A stretch of 43,370 nt of DNA from Sideroxyarcus sp045866275 (GCA_045866275.1 BAAFRX010000019.1:1-43370); one strand, 5' to 3'; positions 22,292-31,768 are shown, numbered from the stretch's first letter. The notes: a model not told the origin generated them from the letters alone. Made by a program: numbers and translations.

Positions 22292-23365
22292 CTACAGCAG
22301 TCCCAGCGCCACCAGCGCAACGAACGCGCCGAACAGGGCAAAATGGCTGACCCCCTCGATGGCATTCGTCTCGCCATCGTGCAGATTGTTCATCACCGAC
22401 AGGAAAGTCAGCAACAGCAAGCCGGCCTGCAGCGGCGTCAGCGCCATCACGATGCGCTCACCGCTGATCAGCGCGATCGCCTCGATCACCGGCAGCGTGA
22501 GTAACACCGTGGCCAGCGATGCACCGAGCGCGATATTGACCGTGGTCTGCATGCGATTCTGCTGCGCCGCCTTGAGTGCGGTGAGAATCTCCGGACTGGC
22601 GGAGATCAGCGCCACCAGCACCGCCGGAATCGCCTTGGGCAAACCGCTGCCGGCCAGCCCGACATCCAGCAGCACCGACAACACTTCGGACAGCAATCCG
22701 ACCAGCACGATGGCGGCCAGCAACACGCCAACGTGCAGCGCATTCGGACTGTGCGCCACGTCATGCACCTCGTCCCCGGTCATTGCGGAGTATTCAAAGA
22801 AGGTTCGGTGCTCTACCGTTTGCAGGCGCAGGAAAGCGGCGTACATCAAGGCCATCACGAGCACGGAAAACACGGAATAGACCTTCCATTGCGCATCGGG
22901 GACGAAATCCGGAATGAACATGCCGATGCCGATCGCGACCAGCAGCATGGCGATGAAGGAATTGGCCGAAGAGATGTTGTACTTGGTCTGCCCGTGCCTG
23001 AGTCCGCCGACGATGGCCGCCAATCCGAGAATCCCGTTGATATCGAACATCACTGCGGCGAACACTGTGTCGCGCGCCAGCGTCGGATTCGGCGCGCCCT
23101 GCAACAGCACGACCAGGATCACCACTTCGACCGACACCGCCGCCAAGGTCAGAATCAGCGTACCGTAAGGCTCCCCGAGGCGCACCGCCAGCACTTCGGC
23201 ATGGTGCGCGATGCGGAAGGCGACGCCGATGATCGCCGCCAGGATTCCCAGCAACAGGCCCCACAACAGAGCTCCGCCGGCCACCGCAGCGTGCTCGATC
23301 ATCAGCCCCACCCCCAGCACCACCAGCGCCCACGCAATGGGAAATTCCGCCTTGAATAGTTTCAT
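22292..23365 (-). CDS. chaA: ChaA-type cation/proton antiporter
   Basis: This 357-residue membrane protein has about eleven hydrophobic helices and the two alpha repeats of the Ca2+:cation antiporter superfamily. The first is near GEPYGTLILTLAAVSVEVVI. The second is near LVALISASPEILTALKAAQQ followed by NIALGASLATVLLTLPVIEA, which closely recalls E. coli ChaA, an Na+(Ca2+, K+)/H+ antiporter. A histidine- and acid-bearing loop (FFEYSAMTGDEVHDVAHS) separates the halves. ATG 23365 is preferred because AAGGG is at about 6 bases; ATG 23371 two codons earlier is also possible. It follows greB by 10 bases. Confidence 0.8.
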   Translation of the reverse strand: MKLFKAEFPIAWALVVLGVGLMIEHAAVAGGALLWGLLLGILAAIIGVAFRIAHHAEVLAVRLGEPYGTLILTLAAVSVEVVILVVLLQGAPNPTLARDTVFAAVMFDINGILGLAAIVGGLRHGQTKYNISSANSFIAMLLVAIGIGMFIPDFVPDAQWKVYSVFSVLVMALMYAAFLRLQTVEHRTFFEYSAMTGDEVHDVAHSPNALHVGVLLAAIVLVGLLSEVLSVLLDVGLAGSGLPKAIPAVLVALISASPEILTALKAAQQNRMQTTVNIALGASLATVLLTLPVIEAIALISGERIVMALTPLQAGLLLLTFLSVMNNLHDGETNAIEGVSHFALFGAFVALVALGLL

Positions 23366-23375
23366 GTTCATCCCT

Positions 23376-23942
23376 TCAGTCCGCATCGATCTCGCAATAC
23401 GCCACTTCAATCACCGTCACCTCATCCACTCCGCCGGGCAACGGCAAAGGCACCGTGTCGTCCACGCGCGCCTTGAGCAGCACCCGCGCCAGCGGCGACA
23501 CCCAGCTGATGTGGCCGCGTGCCGGATTCGCCTCGTCGATGCCGACGATGGAATAGGTGCGCTCGCTGCCATCGCCGTGCAGCACGGTCACGGTGGCGCC
23601 GAAGAAAACCTGCTCGCATGCCCCGCGTTGCGCGGGATCAATCACCTGCGAATGCTCCAGGCGCTTGGCCAAAAAACGCAGGCGACGGTCGATTTCGCGC
23701 AGACGCTTCTTGCCGTAGATGTAATCTCCGTTCTCCGAGCGGTCGCCGTTGGAAGCGGCCCAAGACACCGTCTGCACCAGTGCCGGGCGCTCCACGTTGA
23801 GCAAGTGCAGGTATTCATTCTTCAGCTTGGCGTAGCCGGCCGGCGTCAGGTAATTTTTTGTGCCCACCGGCAATGCGGGCAGCGACGCACCTTCGTCGTC
23901 GTCCCCGGCTGCATCGTTCTCGCGCGTGAAGGCTTTGCTCAT
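23376..23942 (-). CDS. greB: Transcript cleavage factor GreB
   Basis: GreB enters the RNA polymerase secondary channel and stimulates cleavage of backtracked RNA. The 188-residue product has an acidic N-terminal extension of about 28 residues (DDDEGASLPALPVGTKNYLTP), longer than E. coli GreB but as I recall usual in betaproteobacteria. A coiled-coil domain follows, with the catalytic tip NGDRSENGDY (D67, E70) and the GreB-type GKKRLREIDRRLRFL, then the C-terminal FKBP-like domain (SPLARVLLKARVDD). The start has GAGGAACC just upstream. Confidence 0.92.
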   Translation of the reverse strand: MSKAFTRENDAAGDDDEGASLPALPVGTKNYLTPAGYAKLKNEYLHLLNVERPALVQTVSWAASNGDRSENGDYIYGKKRLREIDRRLRFLAKRLEHSQVIDPAQRGACEQVFFGATVTVLHGDGSERTYSIVGIDEANPARGHISWVSPLARVLLKARVDDTVPLPLPGGVDEVTVIEVAYCEIDAD

Positions 23943-23954
23943 GGTTCCTCAAAA

Positions 23955-23984
23955 TCAAGAAAGGCCGCAAACCGGCGACCTTTC
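23955..23984 (-). terminator. Probable terminator after ssb
   Basis: On the minus strand AAAGGTCGCCGG-TTTG-CGGCCTTT forms a hairpin in the 71-base gap between ssb and greB, followed by a T-rich CTTGATTTT. It would end or attenuate the ssb transcript before greB. Confidence 0.55.
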
Positions 23985-24013
23985 AGGGTGATGGCATGGG
24001 TGAAATTGGAATC

Positions 24014-24472
24014 TCAGAACGGAATGTCGTCGTCGAAGTTGTCGAAGCTGCTCTTGTCCGCAGGTGCGGCGGGCTTGGCCGCCGGAGCGCTGCGTGCCGG
24101 TGCGGGCGAAGCGTTTTCGACCACTTCGAAACTGCCGCCGCCGGACTTGCTGCCCAGCATTTTCATTTCGTTGACCACGATCTCGGAGATGTAGCGGTCG
24201 CGGCCTTCCTTGTCCTGATATTTGCGGTTCTGGATGCGGCCTTCGACATAAATCAGTGAACCTTTTTTCAGATATTCGCCCGCAATCTCGGCCAGGCGGC
24301 GGTAGAACACCAGGTTGTGCCACTCGGTACGCTCCTGTTTCTCGCCGCTCTTGTCCTTGTAGTTCTCGGAGGTCGCCAGCGAGACATTGGTTACCGCTTC
24401 GCCGTTGGTCATGTAACGGGTCTCCGGGTCCTTGCCCAGACGCCCGATCAGGATTGCCTTGTTCACCGACAT
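24014..24472 (-). CDS. ssb: Single-stranded DNA-binding protein
   Basis: The 152-residue protein has the N-terminal OB-fold (MSVNKAILIGRLGKDPETRY, WHNLVFYRRLAEIAGEYL, VEGRIQNRKYQDKEGRDRY), a Pro/Ala-rich linker and the acidic tip DDDIPF that recruits replication and repair partners. It coats single-stranded DNA as a tetramer. ATG 24472 is chosen because family members begin MSVNKAI and GGGAG lies 8 bases upstream; in-frame codons further up are not conserved. It lies downstream of the MFS gene and near divergent uvrA, a repair-gene neighbourhood common in proteobacteria. Confidence 0.96.
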   Translation of the reverse strand: MSVNKAILIGRLGKDPETRYMTNGEAVTNVSLATSENYKDKSGEKQERTEWHNLVFYRRLAEIAGEYLKKGSLIYVEGRIQNRKYQDKEGRDRYISEIVVNEMKMLGSKSGGGSFEVVENASPAPARSAPAAKPAAPADKSSFDNFDDDIPF

Positions 24473-24550
24473 GTCATGCTCCCATATTAAGTATTTAGAT
24501 TTTTCGCAATGGCCCCTCGCCACCGGAAAAGCGGGGGACGGGGGAACGCG

Positions 24551-25930
24551 CTATGCGCGCCGCTTCACCCTTTGTTCAACCGCGTCCTCGTCGAACCCGC
24601 TCATCTCGACCTTGAGACACGCAACCTGTTCGTTCGCCAGGACCAGCACTTCGCGCACGCCGCGCAATTGTGCCAGAGACTGCCGCAATGTGCTTGCCGC
24701 CGTCTCGTCCAGTTCCGGCAGGTGGTACATCTTGGTCATCAGCGCCTGCGGCGGGCGCATGGACGAGGCCACCCACAGCCAGAGCAGCAGCATGAACACC
24801 GCGAACACCAGTACCGCGTTGCCCCCGTAGAACTGCATCAACAGCCCGCCCATGGCCGAGCCGAAGAACGCGCCCAGGAACTGCACACTGCTGAACACTC
24901 CCATCGCCGTACCCTTGGCGGCCAGCGGCGCGATCTTGCTGACAATGGAAGGTTGCGTCGCTTCCAGCACGTTGAACGCGGTGAAGAACACCAGCAATGA
25001 AAGCGCCACGCCCCACACGCTATGCTGAAAGAACAGGATGCCCAGTTGTGCCACCGCGGCCAATCCGATCGCCAGCATGAACACCTGCTTCATCTTCGCT
25101 TTCTTCTCCGCGATGATGATGGGCGGCACCATGAGCGCAAAGGCGATGAGCATCACCGGCAGATAGACCTGCCACTGGTGCTGCGCATCCAGCCCGTCGG
25201 CGCGCAAAATGAACGGCACCTGCATGAACACCGACATCAGGATCGCGTGCAGGGTGAATACGCCGAAGTCCATGCGCAGCAGATCCGCATTGTGCAAAAC
25301 CTCTTTCAGTTTCCCGGTGTTGGCCTCGGTGTCGGAATGGAAGCGGGTGATTGCCGGCCTGGGAATGAACCAGATCACGACCGCGATGGAGACGAAGGCC
25401 AGGATGCCGACCAGCGCGAACATCCCCGACATGCCAATCAGCCGGTACAAGATCGGCGACAGTACCATCGACAGCGAGAACGTCACGCCGATGGTCATGC
25501 CGATCAGCGCCATCGCCTTGGTGCGATGTTCCTCGCGCGTGAGATCGGCGGTCAGCGCCATCACCGCCGCGTTGATCGCCCCCGCGCCCTGGATCACGCG
25601 CCCGGCAATGATCCAGTAGATGTCGTCCGCCGACGCTGCGATGAAACTGCCCGCCGCGAACAGCAGCAGCCCGACGATGATGACCGGCTTGCGCCCGTAA
25701 CGGTCGGACAGCCATCCCGCCGGGATCTGCAAAATTGCCTGCGTCAACCCGTAGGCCCCCAGCGCGACTCCGATCAGGAAATGGCTTTCCCCGCCCGGCA
25801 GTTGCTCGGCATACAGCGCAAAGATCGGCAGGATGATGAACAACCCCAGCATGCGCAGGCCATAGATGCCTGCCAAGCCAATGCTGGCGCGGCGTTCGAT
25901 TGGTGTCATTGCGGAAGATGAAACGGGCAT
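24551..25930 (-). CDS. YajR-like major facilitator transporter with C-terminal YAM-type domain
   Basis: The 459-residue protein has twelve hydrophobic helices and the MFS motif A DRYGRKPVI between helices 2 and 3, with GRVIQGAGAINAAVMAL in helix 4. After the last helix (about residue 385) comes a soluble tail of about 70 residues, with GVREVLVLANEQVACLKVEM resembling the ferredoxin-like YAM domain of E. coli YajR. It is probably a proton-driven exporter of unknown substrate. Start ATG 25930 has no clear ribosome-binding site; ATG 25909 (MTPIERRAS) is an alternative. It is divergent from uvrA. Confidence 0.85.
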   Translation of the reverse strand: MPVSSSAMTPIERRASIGLAGIYGLRMLGLFIILPIFALYAEQLPGGESHFLIGVALGAYGLTQAILQIPAGWLSDRYGRKPVIIVGLLLFAAGSFIAASADDIYWIIAGRVIQGAGAINAAVMALTADLTREEHRTKAMALIGMTIGVTFSLSMVLSPILYRLIGMSGMFALVGILAFVSIAVVIWFIPRPAITRFHSDTEANTGKLKEVLHNADLLRMDFGVFTLHAILMSVFMQVPFILRADGLDAQHQWQVYLPVMLIAFALMVPPIIIAEKKAKMKQVFMLAIGLAAVAQLGILFFQHSVWGVALSLLVFFTAFNVLEATQPSIVSKIAPLAAKGTAMGVFSSVQFLGAFFGSAMGGLLMQFYGGNAVLVFAVFMLLLWLWVASSMRPPQALMTKMYHLPELDETAASTLRQSLAQLRGVREVLVLANEQVACLKVEMSGFDEDAVEQRVKRRA

Positions 25931-25939
25931 GAATGCACT

Positions 25940-25968
25940 TTGGAATCTTTTTCGAAGTCGCGTATATT
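25940..25968 (+). promoter_or_regulatory. Predicted sigma-70 promoter of uvrA
   Basis: TTGGAA (25940-25945), 17 bases, TATATT (25963-25968). RNA would start near 25975, 23 bases before the uvrA ATG. No CTGT-N8-ACAG LexA box was found around it. Confidence 0.65.
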
Positions 25969-25997
25969 AGCAGGTCGCCCAACCCGACGCATGATCC

Positions 25998-28814
25998 ATG
26001 GAATACATCAAAATCCGCGGTGCACGCACCCACAATCTCAAGAACATCAGCCTCGATCTGCCGCGCAACCAGCTGGTGGTGATCACCGGACTTTCCGGTT
26101 CGGGCAAGTCCTCACTCGCATTCGATACCCTGTATGCCGAGGGGCAGCGGCGTTATGTGGAGTCGCTCTCGGCCTATGCGCGCCAGTTTTTGCAGTTGAT
26201 GGAAAAGCCGGATGTGGACCTGATCGAGGGGCTCTCGCCTGCCATCGCCATCGAGCAGAAGGCCACTTCGCACAACCCGCGTTCCACTGTGGGTACCGTC
26301 ACCGAGATTCACGATTATCTGCGTCTGCTGTTCGCGCGTGCGGGTGATCCGTATTGTCCTCAGCACGACATCGTGTTGCAGGCGCAATCGGTGGGGCAGA
26401 TGGTGGACTCGGTTCTCGCGTTGCCGGAAGGTACAAAGGTGATGATCCTGTCGCCCATCGTGGTGGAGCGCAAGGGCGAACAGGCTGATCTGTTCGACGA
26501 GTTGCGCGCGCAGGGCTTCGTGCGTCTGCGCGTGAACGGCAAGGTGTGCGAGATGGATGCGCTGCCCAAGCTGGCGAAGAACTCGAAGCACACCATCGAG
26601 ATCGTGGTGGACCGGCTGAAAGTTTCGCCGGACATCAAACAGCGGCTGGCGGAGTCCTTTGAAACGGCGTTGCGCCATGCCGACGGCCGCGCGCTGGCGG
26701 TGGAGATGGATAGCGGCAAGGAACACCTGTTCTCGGCCAAGTTCGCCTGCCCGGTGTGCAACTACTCGCTGCAGGAACTGGAACCGCGCCTGTTCTCGTT
26801 CAACAGTCCGATGGGCGCCTGCCCGAAGTGCGACGGCCTGGGCGTGATCTCGTTCTTCGATCCGGCGCGCATCGTTGCCTTCCCCAATCTTTCTTTGAGC
26901 GGCGGCGCGATCAAGGGCTGGGACCGGCGCAATCAGTTCTATTTCCAGATGCTGGACAGCCTGGCCAGACATTACGACTTCGATCTGGAGCAATCTTTCG
27001 AGAGCCTGCCGGAAAAGATACAGACGGTGGTGTTGTACGGCAGCGGCAACGATGAGATCGCTTTCACCTACCTGAACGAGCGCGGCAAGAAGATGCTGCG
27101 CGAGCACCCATTCGAGGGCATCGTGAACAATCTGGAACGGCGCTACACGGAGACGGAATCGCCGACCGTGCGCGAGGAGCTGGCGAAGTACCTGAACTCG
27201 TGTTCGTGTCCGGAGTGCAAGGGCACGCGCCTGCGCGAGGAAGCGCGCCATGTGCGCGTCGCAGAAAAGACCATTTATGAATTGAGCGCATTGCCGCTGA
27301 AGCAGGCGCTGACTTTTTTCAGCGAAGTGAAGCTGCCTGGCAACAAGCAGGCCATCGCCGAGAAGATCGTGCAGGAGATCGCCAGCCGCCTGACCTTCCT
27401 GAACAACGTGGGACTGGAATACCTGTCGCTGGAACGCTCTGCCGAGACACTCTCCGGCGGTGAGGCGCAGCGCATCCGCCTGGCTTCGCAGATCGGTTCC
27501 GGGCTGACCGGCGTAATGTATGTGCTGGACGAACCCTCCATCGGTCTGCACCAGCGCGACAACGATCGTTTGCTGGATACGCTGAAGCGCCTGCGCGACA
27601 TGGGCAACAGCGTGATCGTGGTGGAGCATGACGAAGACGCGATCCGTACCGCCGATTATGTGGTCGATATGGGGCCGGGTGCGGGCGAGCATGGCGGCAC
27701 CGTGGTGGCGCAAGGCACGCCAAAGGAAGTGGTCGCCAACCCGCAGTCGCTGACCGGCGATTACCTCTCGGGACGCAAGCGCATCCAGCCACCGAAGACG
27801 TATCGCAAGCCCGACCCGGAACGCAGGTTGAAAATCATCGGCGCTTCAGGCAACAATCTAAAAGAGGTGACGCTGGATCTGCCGGTAGGCCTGCTCACCT
27901 GCATCACCGGCGTTTCCGGTTCCGGCAAGTCAACGCTCATCAACGACACGCTGTACAACGCCGTGGCGCAGCATCTGTACGGCAGCAATGCCGAGCCCGC
28001 AGCGTACCGCGAGATGACCGGACTGGAATTCTTCGACAAGGTCATCAACGTGGACCAGTCGCCGATCGGACGCACGCCGCGCTCCAATCCGGCGACTTAT
28101 ACCGGGCTGTTCACCCCGATCCGCGACCTGTTCGCCGGCGTGCCGACCTCGCGCGAACGCGGCTACGGCCCGGGACGCTTCTCGTTCAACGTGAAGGGCG
28201 GACGTTGCGAATCGTGCCAGGGCGACGGCGTGATCAAGGTGGAGATGCACTTCCTGCCCGACGTGTATGTACCGTGCGACGTATGCCACGGCCAGCGCTA
28301 CAACCGCGAGACGCTGGAGGTGCAATACAAAGGAGCCAACATCCACAAAGTGCTGAACATGACGGTGGAACAGGCGTACGAGTTCTTCAAACCCGTGCCC
28401 GTCATCGCGCGCAAGTTGAAGACCCTGCTCGACGTCGGCCTGGGTTACATCACCTTGGGACAGAGTGCCACGACCCTTTCCGGCGGCGAAGCGCAGCGCG
28501 TAAAGCTGTCGCTGGAGCTCTCCAAACGCGACACCGGGCGCACGCTCTACATTCTCGACGAACCGACCACCGGACTGCATTTCCACGATATCGACATGCT
28601 GCTGAAAGTGGTCCACAAACTGCGCGATCAGGGGAATACCGTGGTGGTGATCGAACACAACCTGGATGTGATCAAGACCGCCGACTGGGTGATCGATCTG
28701 GGACCGGAAGGAGGCGACGGCGGCGGCCGCATCGTGGCGCAGGGTTCGCCCAAAACGATTGCGGCGAACAAGGATAGCGCGACCGGGCCGTACCTGAAGA
28801 AACTGCTTGGATAG
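25998..28814 (+). CDS. uvrA: Excinuclease ABC subunit A
   Basis: UvrA is the damage-recognition ATPase of nucleotide excision repair and loads UvrB. The 938-residue protein has Walker A GLSGSGKSS (31-39), a first zinc module (CPVCNYSLQELEPR to CPKCDGLG, about 251-285), CPECKGTRL (about 404), the signature LSGGEAQRI (about 487), the second Walker A GVSGSGKST (about 638), the DNA-binding zinc finger CESCQGDG...CDVCHG (about 737-764) and the second signature LSGGEAQRV (about 828). All expected elements are intact. The start lacks a strong ribosome-binding site but matches the family N-terminus MEYIKIRGARTHNLKN. Confidence 0.98.
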   Translation: MEYIKIRGARTHNLKNISLDLPRNQLVVITGLSGSGKSSLAFDTLYAEGQRRYVESLSAYARQFLQLMEKPDVDLIEGLSPAIAIEQKATSHNPRSTVGTVTEIHDYLRLLFARAGDPYCPQHDIVLQAQSVGQMVDSVLALPEGTKVMILSPIVVERKGEQADLFDELRAQGFVRLRVNGKVCEMDALPKLAKNSKHTIEIVVDRLKVSPDIKQRLAESFETALRHADGRALAVEMDSGKEHLFSAKFACPVCNYSLQELEPRLFSFNSPMGACPKCDGLGVISFFDPARIVAFPNLSLSGGAIKGWDRRNQFYFQMLDSLARHYDFDLEQSFESLPEKIQTVVLYGSGNDEIAFTYLNERGKKMLREHPFEGIVNNLERRYTETESPTVREELAKYLNSCSCPECKGTRLREEARHVRVAEKTIYELSALPLKQALTFFSEVKLPGNKQAIAEKIVQEIASRLTFLNNVGLEYLSLERSAETLSGGEAQRIRLASQIGSGLTGVMYVLDEPSIGLHQRDNDRLLDTLKRLRDMGNSVIVVEHDEDAIRTADYVVDMGPGAGEHGGTVVAQGTPKEVVANPQSLTGDYLSGRKRIQPPKTYRKPDPERRLKIIGASGNNLKEVTLDLPVGLLTCITGVSGSGKSTLINDTLYNAVAQHLYGSNAEPAAYREMTGLEFFDKVINVDQSPIGRTPRSNPATYTGLFTPIRDLFAGVPTSRERGYGPGRFSFNVKGGRCESCQGDGVIKVEMHFLPDVYVPCDVCHGQRYNRETLEVQYKGANIHKVLNMTVEQAYEFFKPVPVIARKLKTLLDVGLGYITLGQSATTLSGGEAQRVKLSLELSKRDTGRTLYILDEPTTGLHFHDIDMLLKVVHKLRDQGNTVVVIEHNLDVIKTADWVIDLGPEGGDGGGRIVAQGSPKTIAANKDSATGPYLKKLLG

Positions 28815-28844
28815 ATTGGCAGCGTGGGATGAAAGAGCGAAAAC

Positions 28845-28872
28845 AACAAGGCCGGGACAACCCGGCCTTGTT
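28845..28872. terminator. Bidirectional terminator between uvrA and rplQ
   Basis: AACAAGGCCGGG-ACAA-CCCGGCCTTGTT is a perfect 12-bp stem with a 4-base loop between two convergent units. On the minus strand it is followed by GTTTTC, on the plus strand by CGTTGCTT. It should end both the alpha operon and uvrA. Confidence 0.85.
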
Positions 28873-28894
28873 CGTTGCTTGCTTGCGGCGAAAA

Positions 28895-29287
28895 TTACTC
28901 GCCGGCGACTTCGACCGGCTGCGCTTCTGCCGGGCGGTCAAGCAGTTCGACCAGCGCCATCGGGGCGTTGTCGCCCTTGCGGAAACCGAATTTGAGGATG
29001 CGCGAGTAGCCGCCGTTGCGGGCTGCATAGCGCGGGCCAAGTTCGTCGAACAGCTTGCTCACCATCTCGCGGTCGCGCAGACGGGCGAACGCCAGACGGC
29101 GGTTGGCCAGGCTCGGATTCTTGCCCAGGGTCAGGATCGGTTCTGCCACGCGGCGCAGTTCCTTGGCCTTTGGCAAGGTCGTCTTGATGACTTCGTGACG
29201 CAGCAGCGAAACGGTCATGTTGCGCAACATCGCCAAACGATGGCTGCTGGTGCGATTGAGTTTTCTAAGTCCTAAACGATGACGCAT
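28895..29287 (-). CDS. rplQ: Ribosomal protein bL17
   Basis: This 130-residue large-subunit protein begins with the family block MRHRLGLRKLNRTSSHR and contains LLRHEVIKTTLPKAKELRR. It sits near the exit tunnel of the 50S subunit. A short acidic and proline-containing tail (AEAQPVEVAGE) extends beyond the core, as is common. It is the last gene of the alpha operon, 45 bases after rpoA and just before the strong terminator. Confidence 0.97.
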   Translation of the reverse strand: MRHRLGLRKLNRTSSHRLAMLRNMTVSLLRHEVIKTTLPKAKELRRVAEPILTLGKNPSLANRRLAFARLRDREMVSKLFDELGPRYAARNGGYSRILKFGFRKGDNAPMALVELLDRPAEAQPVEVAGE

Positions 29288-29332
29288 GATTTTCCTCTTT
29301 TGCTTTCTGAACCGGCTTCAACCAGTCAGGCT

Positions 29333-30304
29333 TTATTTCTCGGACACTGCCGCCCAGTTTTCCAGCTTCATGCCCAGCGACAGATCATGCTCGGCCAGAA
29401 CTTGCTTGATCTCGTTGAGCGATTTGCGGCCCAGGTTCGGCGTGCGCAACAGATCGGCTTCGGTGTACTGGATCAGGTCGCCGATGTAATGAATGCTCTG
29501 TGCCTTCAAGCAGTTCGAAGAGCGCGGAGTCAGTTCAAGATCGTCCACCGGACGCAGCAGCATCGGATCGACTTTCGGCGCCTGCGGTTTTTCAACCGGG
29601 GCAGGGGTGCCTTCCAAAGCGGCAAACACGGAGAATTGCTCAACCAGAATCCGCGCGGCATAACGGATCGACTCTTCCGGATCAATGGCGCTATTGGTTT
29701 CGATATCGATGATCAGCTTGTCCAGGTCTGTGCGCTGCTCGACGCGGGCGCTTTCGACCGCATAGCTGACGCGCAGGATCGGGCTGAAGGAGGCATCCAG
29801 GGCGATATGGCCCACCGATTTGGTCGCACCCGGTTGCTGGCGCGAAATGGCGGACACGTAACCGCGGCCCTGTTCGATCTTGATTTCCATGTCCAGCTTG
29901 CCGCCGGCGGTCAAATGCGCAATGACGTGATCCGGATTGATCACTTCGGTATCGGCATCGACCTCGATGTCTGCGGCGGTCACGACTCCGGCACCTGCTT
30001 TCTTCAGGTGCAGCGTGGCTTCCTGCTTGCCATGCAATTTGAGCACAAGACCTTTCAGGTTCAGCAGAATCTCGACCACGTCTTCCTGCACGCCGTCGAT
30101 CGGCGAGTATTCGTGCAGCACGCCGGCGATCTTGACTTCGGTCACCGCATAGCCGGGCATCGAGGACAGCAGGATGCGACGAAGGGCATTGCCCAGCGTA
30201 TGGCCATAGCCGCGCTCGAAGGGCTCCATCACCACCCGGGCCTTGGTCGCCGAGATGTTCTGCACATCGATAATGCGCGGCTTCAACAAATTATTGGTAG
30301 GCAT
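29333..30304 (-). CDS. rpoA: RNA polymerase alpha subunit
   Basis: The 323-residue protein has the assembly domain (about 1-230, with ERGYGHTLGNALRRILLSS), a linker rich in Pro (about 231-250) and the C-terminal domain that contacts UP elements and activators. R261 in TPRSSNCLKAQ corresponds to E. coli R265, the key DNA-contact residue, and TPNLGRKSLNEIK is conserved. It lies 17 bases after rpsD, the standard alpha-operon position. Confidence 0.98.
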   Translation of the reverse strand: MPTNNLLKPRIIDVQNISATKARVVMEPFERGYGHTLGNALRRILLSSMPGYAVTEVKIAGVLHEYSPIDGVQEDVVEILLNLKGLVLKLHGKQEATLHLKKAGAGVVTAADIEVDADTEVINPDHVIAHLTAGGKLDMEIKIEQGRGYVSAISRQQPGATKSVGHIALDASFSPILRVSYAVESARVEQRTDLDKLIIDIETNSAIDPEESIRYAARILVEQFSVFAALEGTPAPVEKPQAPKVDPMLLRPVDDLELTPRSSNCLKAQSIHYIGDLIQYTEADLLRTPNLGRKSLNEIKQVLAEHDLSLGMKLENWAAVSEK

Positions 30305-30321
30305 ATTCGACTCCGCGTTGA

Positions 30322-30951
30322 TTACTTGGAATACAACTCGACAACGAGGTGCTCATTGATGGTTGCCGGCAGCTCGGAACGTTGCGGCAATGCCTTGAAC
30401 GTGCCCTTGAACGCTTTGCTGTCCACATCAAGCCACTCCGGGAAACCGCGTTGTTCTGCTGCTTCCAGAGCAGATTTCAGGCGCAACTGATTCCTGGATT
30501 TATCGGCGACTTCGACGACGTCCCCCGGCTTGACCTGGTATGAAGGAATGTTGACGCGCTTGCCGTTGACCAGGATGCTGTTATGGCGCACGGTCTGACG
30601 CGCTTCGGCACGGGAACCGCCAAAACCCATACGGTAGGCGACGTTGTCCAGCCGCGATTCAAGAATCTGCAGCAGGCTTTCGCCGGTGATGCCGCGCGAT
30701 CTTTCTGCACGCTTGTAGGTCAGGCGGAATTGGCCTTCCAGCACGCCGTAAATGCGGCGCAGTTTTTGTTTTTCGCGCAGTTGCCCGCCGTATTCTGAAA
30801 CCCGCTGGTTACGGCGCTGGCCATGCTGGCCGGGCGGATAGGCGCGGCGCTCGACCGCACACTTGTCGGTGAAGCATTTTTCAGCTTTCAGAAACAGCTT
30901 CTCGCCTTCGCGGCGGCACTGACGGCACTTTGCATCAAGATTTCTAGCCAA
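30322..30951 (-). CDS. rpsD: Ribosomal protein uS4
   Basis: The 209-residue protein binds 16S rRNA early in 30S assembly and in many bacteria represses the alpha operon. The N-terminus has four cysteines, C9, C12, C26 and C31, a zinc-binding (C+) form, unlike E. coli S4. The S4 RNA-binding domain (SRLDNVAYRMGFGGSRAEARQ) and the C-terminal VELYSK are present. It lies 12 bases after rpsK. Confidence 0.98.
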   Translation of the reverse strand: MARNLDAKCRQCRREGEKLFLKAEKCFTDKCAVERRAYPPGQHGQRRNQRVSEYGGQLREKQKLRRIYGVLEGQFRLTYKRAERSRGITGESLLQILESRLDNVAYRMGFGGSRAEARQTVRHNSILVNGKRVNIPSYQVKPGDVVEVADKSRNQLRLKSALEAAEQRGFPEWLDVDSKAFKGTFKALPQRSELPATINEHLVVELYSK

Positions 30952-30963
30952 GATCCATACTCC

Positions 30964-31353
30964 TTAAATACGGCGCTTTTTCGGGGGACGGCAACCGTTG
31001 TGCGGCACCGGCGTAATGTCCGAAATGCTGGTGATTTTGAAGCCGGCTGCGTTCAGGGCGCGCACGGCGGACTCGCGTCCGGGGCCGGGGCCCTTGATGC
31101 GCACTTCCAGATTCTTGACCCCGCACTCAACAGCGGATTTACCCACTGTTTCGGCAGCGATCTGCGCCGCGAACGGCGTGCTCTTGCGCGAGCCCTTGAA
31201 CCCCTGCGCGCCACTGGTGGACCAAGCCAAGGTGTTACCCTGACGGTCGGTGATGGTCACGATGGTGTTGTTGAAGGAAGCGTGAACGTGGGCGATGCCT
31301 TCGGCAACGTTCTTCTTAACTTTCTTGCGCACTTTCGTGCTGGTCTTTGCCAT
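30964..31353 (-). CDS. rpsK: Ribosomal protein uS11
   Basis: This 129-residue small-subunit platform protein has the family blocks HVHASFNNTIVTITDRQGN and the C-terminal PVPHNGCRPPKKRR. It lines the mRNA exit site on the 30S platform with S18 and S7. It follows rpsM by 20 bases in the alpha operon. Confidence 0.98.
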   Translation of the reverse strand: MAKTSTKVRKKVKKNVAEGIAHVHASFNNTIVTITDRQGNTLAWSTSGAQGFKGSRKSTPFAAQIAAETVGKSAVECGVKNLEVRIKGPGPGRESAVRALNAAGFKITSISDITPVPHNGCRPPKKRRI

Positions 31354-31373
31354 GGTTGCTGTCCTCTACTAAA

Positions 31374-31739
31374 TTACTTTTTCGCGCCGGCGATGGATTT
31401 GCGCGGACCTTTGCGGGTGCGAGCATTGGTGCGGGTGCGTTGGCCGCGGCAGGGCAAGCCGCGACGGTGGCGCAAGCCGCGGTAGCAGCCCATGTCCATC
31501 AGCCGCTTGATATTCATCGTCACTTCACGACGCAGGTCACCCTCAACCGTGAACTTGGCAACTGCATCGCGCAGCCTTTCCATTTCGGAATCGCTAATGT
31601 CCTTGATTTTGGTCGAGACCGTGACACCGGCTGCAGCACAAATTTGCTGCGCGCGGGTCCGTCCGATGCCATAAATGGCGGTCAACGCAATTTCAGCGTG
31701 TTGGTGGTTTGGAATGTTTACACCGGCAATACGAGCCAT
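31374..31739 (-). CDS. rpsM: Ribosomal protein uS13
   Basis: The 121-residue protein begins MARIAGVNIPNHQHAEIALT and has the helix-two-turn-helix region and the basic tail TRTNARTRKGPRKS that reaches the P-site tRNA. It sits in the 30S head and forms a bridge to L5. It is the first gene of the alpha operon here; a promoter match ends about 30 bases upstream, and AGGG lies about 7 bases before the ATG. Confidence 0.98.
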   Translation of the reverse strand: MARIAGVNIPNHQHAEIALTAIYGIGRTRAQQICAAAGVTVSTKIKDISDSEMERLRDAVAKFTVEGDLRREVTMNIKRLMDMGCYRGLRHRRGLPCRGQRTRTNARTRKGPRKSIAGAKK

Positions 31740-31768
31740 GCAGCTACCCTATCGTTCAAAAGTTGCGA

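Noticed and set aside
25931..25997. LexA/SOS box before uvrA
   Set aside because: No CTGT-N8-ACAG or near match was found in the divergent region.
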